Part shown: positions 20,500 to 22,843 of the stretch, one piece after another
Position numbering within the stretch: position 1 is the stretch's first letter
Layout: each line of letters begins with the position of its first letter
NCBI GenBank assembly: GCA_904502015.1
Contig: CAJGEA010000011.1
Coordinates: 1-22,843 of the forward strand
Reading direction: 5' to 3'
DNA from: an uncultured Clostridia bacterium
GTDB lineage: Bacteria; Bacillota; Clostridia; Oscillospirales; CAG-272
DNA length: 22,843 nucleotides
Made by a program: the position numbers and the translations under genes
Notes under the pieces: generated by a model
The model's input: the letters and a program-made list of their open reading frames with translations, nothing else
The model's database searches: none
What the model was told of the DNA's origin: nothing

Positions 20500-22843
20500 T
20501 TATCCGATATAGTAGAGGTTATCCACCAGCGTTTGCGAGGTAGATGTGGTCACGCTGACGGTAGCACTGCTGCCGTAGGCCACGTTGTTATAGGCCAGCA
20601 CGCAGTAGTTCTGACTGCTCTTGGTGATCTTCAGCACCGCTCTCTCCACACCGTCAATGGTCACGACGACGTACGAGGAGGTATTCGTGCTGATGCTCTG
20701 CGTCTTAGCCATATTCCCGCTCGTGGCGGTGGGGGCTTGGTTCATACCCGAGCAACCGACCGTCAAGAGGAAGCCGCCGCTGAAGCTGAATTTGCCGTCA
20801 AAGTCCAGCACACCGTTGCCGCCGTTCGTGGGGCCCTGCGCCAGCACCGTGCCGCCGCTCATATTGATGTTGCCGTTGGAGTCCAGACCGTCGCCGCCGG
20901 CGTTGAAGTACAGCACACCGTCCGTGATGTTGACGGTCGCACTCGTCCCCGAGCCATTGACGGCATCATCCGAGGAGGTAATGTGCGTCCGACCGCCGCC
21001 GATGTTGATGGTTTTACCCTCCACGCCTTCATACGAATTTGTAATGTCAATTTCGCCGCCCGAGATGGTCAGCACATTGTCGGCGTGAAGGCCGTCATCA
21101 TCCGAATACAGGGTGAGCGTACCGCCGCTGATGGTAACATTGCCCACGCCGTAGGTCACACCGTCGGCGAACAACACATCGCTATTGGCGTGGATGGCTC
21201 CGTCATGCGCCTTGACGGTGATCACACCGCCCGAGATAGTAACGCTATTATCCGCCTTGATACCCTTGCAGGAGTAGGCAGCGGCGTTGGCGTTGGCGTT
21301 GCCGTTCTGCATACCGCCGCCGGGCGCACCCGTGCTTTGGGTGGTATAGTTCGTCCAGGTAAAGGAAATGGTCTTGCTGCTCGCGGTTGCCGAGGAGTAC
21401 GCAAGGGTGTCATACGCCGTATTGATCGCCGCATACTCCGAGGCATAGGTATAGGTTGTTGCCTGTCCCTGCGTTTGTCCCGAAGCATACACGAACACTT
21501 GATAATGAGTGGCATTCGCGGGCTTAGAGAAGGAGTAGTACGCCGTATTGCCCGACGAGCTCTTAAGGGTGGGATTGACCCAGCTCTCACTGCCGTCACT
21601 CAACGTGAACTTGACCGAGTAGGTGTAGGAACTGTGAGAGAAAGACGAGCTACTGCTACCGGGTCTGGGGCGGCTACTCGAAGAGAACTTTAAGTGCATG
21701 GTGCTGCTTGAGGTTGCGCTGACCGTACCCGAGTATTCGGAATACGATTCGGTATAAGCATTGACCGTACCGCCCGTAATCACCACGTCGTAGGCCGCAT
21801 CAATGGCATCGCAGGCGGCGTAGGCATTGACGGTACCGCTCGTAATGGTGATGATGCCGCGTTGCTTACCCGTGCTTGAAACGTCGTTATTGTCGGTCTT
21901 GAGGGCATCGCCCGACACAGAGATAGCGGTCACGTTGCCCGACTCGACGGTGATGGAATCGTTGCCCTTAATGGCGTTGTTGGGGGCTTTGACATTCAGG
22001 GTCAGCTTTTTGATGGTCAGATCGTCCTTGGTACCCACACCGTTGTTGTAGGTGCTCTCCACGATCAGGGTTCCCTGCCCCTTGAGTTTGAGGTCCACGA
22101 TGGAGTAAATCGCCGCTCCCGTTGCCGTTACGGGGTCGGTAGCCACGCGCTGGTCGGTAATGGTGGATGTGGTACCGCTCTTGGCGGAAATCTCCACCTT
22201 ATCGGCACTGGCGATGTAAATGGGGTGGGACACCGACGAGGATATGGTCACGCCGTACAGGTCGATATTAACCACATCGGTATCGGGGGCTTCAACGATC
22301 AGGGATTTATCGGTCATCGAGCCGTAGACGGTGTAAACGACGGTATCGCCACCTGCGGTAATATGCACGTTACCATCAGCGTCCACCGTAACGGCGCCGT
22401 TGTTATTGCTGATTTGCGTACCCTCATCCGACAAGGTAATGACCGTGGGTTCGTCGGCATTGTAAGTCGGCTCGGTTGCGGGTTCTGTTGTGGTGTCCTC
22501 GGGAGCCGTGGTGGCTTCCTCGGGCTCGGTGGTGGTCACTTCGGGCTCAGCGGTGGTTTTCTCGGGTGCCGCGGTGGTCACTTCGGGCTCGGCGGTGGTC
22601 ACTTCGGGCTTGGTGGTGGTCACTTCGGGCTTGGTGGTAGTCACTTCGGGCTCGGTGGTGGTCACTTCGGGCTCGGTGGTAGTCACCTCGGGTTCCGTGG
22701 TAGTCACTTCAGGCTCGGCGGTGGTCACTTCGGGCTTGGTGGTGGTCACTTCGGGCTCGGTGGTGGTCACTTCGGGCTTGGTGGTGGTCACTTCGGGCTC
22801 GGTGGTGGTCACTTCGGGCTCGGTGGTGGTCACTTCGGGCTCG
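20500..22843 (-). CDS. Cthe_2159-like carbohydrate-binding surface protein, N-terminus outside window
   Basis: The frame is open to the right edge, giving about 780 visible residues; the true start and any signal peptide lie outside. The visible part opens with about 17 heptads of TTTEPEV type, a flexible spacer. From VITLSDEGTQISNNN onward come right-handed parallel beta-helix coils with repeated VTISGG, ADNSVTISGG and LYSDDDGLHADN patterns, as in the Cthe_2159 family (polygalacturonate-binding in Clostridium thermocellum). Between coils, about 150 residues of Ser/Tyr/Thr-rich sequence (SSSRPRPGSSSSSFSHSSYT, then YSVKFTLSDGS) form an insertion. A small C-terminal domain ends in LVDNLYYIG. 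It probably presents or holds polysaccharide for the GH43 partner downstream. Confidence 0.85.
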   Translation of the reverse strand, partial: EPEVTTTEPEVTTTEPEVTTTKPEVTTTEPEVTTTKPEVTTAEPEVTTTEPEVTTTEPEVTTTEPEVTTTKPEVTTTKPEVTTAEPEVTTAAPEKTTAEPEVTTTEPEEATTAPEDTTTEPATEPTYNADEPTVITLSDEGTQISNNNGAVTVDADGNVHITAGGDTVVYTVYGSMTDKSLIVEAPDTDVVNIDLYGVTISSSVSHPIYIASADKVEISAKSGTTSTITDQRVATDPVTATGAAIYSIVDLKLKGQGTLIVESTYNNGVGTKDDLTIKKLTLNVKAPNNAIKGNDSITVESGNVTAISVSGDALKTDNNDVSSTGKQRGIITITSGTVNAYAACDAIDAAYDVVITGGTVNAYTESYSEYSGTVSATSSSTMHLKFSSSSRPRPGSSSSSFSHSSYTYSVKFTLSDGSESWVNPTLKSSSGNTAYYSFSKPANATHYQVFVYASGQTQGQATTYTYASEYAAINTAYDTLAYSSATASSKTISFTWTNYTTQSTGAPGGGMQNGNANANAAAYSCKGIKADNSVTISGGVITVKAHDGAIHANSDVLFADGVTYGVGNVTISGGTLTLYSDDDGLHADNVLTISGGEIDITNSYEGVEGKTINIGGGRTHITSSDDAVNGSGTSATVNITDGVLYFNAGGDGLDSNGNINMSGGTVLAQGPTNGGNGVLDFDGKFSFSGGFLLTVGCSGMNQAPTATSGNMAKTQSISTNTSSYVVVTIDGVERAVLKITKSSQNYCVLAYNNVAYGSSATVSVTTSTSQTLVDNLYYIG
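22474..22843 (-). repeat. 21-bp tandem repeats encoding TTTEPEV heptads
   Basis: About 17 units of 21 bp run to the window edge, with Glu/Lys alternating at the fifth position and occasional Ala. Units stay in frame, so gain or loss changes only spacer length. The last units degenerate (TTAAPEK, ATTAPED). Confidence 0.92.

Noticed and set aside
19062..21693. Two long plus-strand ORFs opposite the GH43 and Cthe_2159-like genes
   Set aside because: Both mirror well-supported minus-strand genes. One of them spans the intergenic ribosome binding site, and neither has its own.
22474..22843. CRISPR-like array
   Set aside because: The 21-bp units are contiguous without unique spacers, and they encode in-frame TTTEPEV heptads.

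Overview
The window looks like chromosomal DNA of a Gram-positive anaerobe of the Bacillota, most likely class Clostridia and near the gut Oscillospirales/Christensenellales. This rests on a Firmicutes-type L10 leader before rplJ-rplL, strong AGGAGG ribosome binding sites, TTGACA-N17-TATAAT promoters, a split transketolase, an LTA-synthase-like sulfatase, and a Cthe_2159-type carbohydrate-binding protein beside a GH43 lipoprotein. Base composition is fairly G+C-rich, except one clearly A+T-rich gene near 18 kb. The taxonomic placement is inference.

Layout: 1-511 (-) is the 5' part of a glycerophosphodiester phosphodiesterase gene. 741-3708 (+) holds a GyrB/ParE-like topoisomerase subunit, with no subunit A next to it, and a membrane protein of unknown function. 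3709-5276 (+) is the rplJ-rplL operon with its L10 leader and attenuator. 5288-8303 (-) is a trkA-trkH potassium uptake operon behind a long, highly structured leader. 8392-10294 (-) is a two-gene transketolase operon. 10420-14487 (+) is a run of four genes: membrane protein, alpha/beta hydrolase, LysR regulator and MATE exporter. 14546-15165 (-) is a small XRE regulator behind a 315-base leader containing a possible 18-codon ORF. It is divergent from a sulfatase with a TIG-like tail (15299-17365, +). 17472-17749 (-) is rpsU. 17844-18335 (-) is an A+T-rich membrane-protein gene. 18401-18610 is a chain-of-hairpins repeat ending in a terminator, followed by two identical tRNA-Thr(GGT) genes (-). 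18903-22843 (-) is an operon of a Cthe_2159-like protein (its start lies beyond the right edge) and a GH43 lipoprotein.

Most of the window is housekeeping: translation (rplJ, rplL, rpsU, tRNA), K+ homeostasis, pentose-phosphate metabolism and envelope polymer or lipid turnover. The right end is surface polysaccharide binding and hydrolysis. Ten promoters can be read directly. All have a 17-bp spacer and eight carry a TGN extended -10. Several stems contain G-U pairs that are A-C mismatches on the opposite strand, which shows the strand on which the RNA folds.

The most unusual signals are the chain of seven short hairpins, each with a three-base loop, whose linkers in the two halves are reverse complements (18401-18570); the three-way-junction leader of trkA; the leader of the XRE gene with alternative hairpins and a small ORF; and the lone, divergent GyrB/ParE-like gene.
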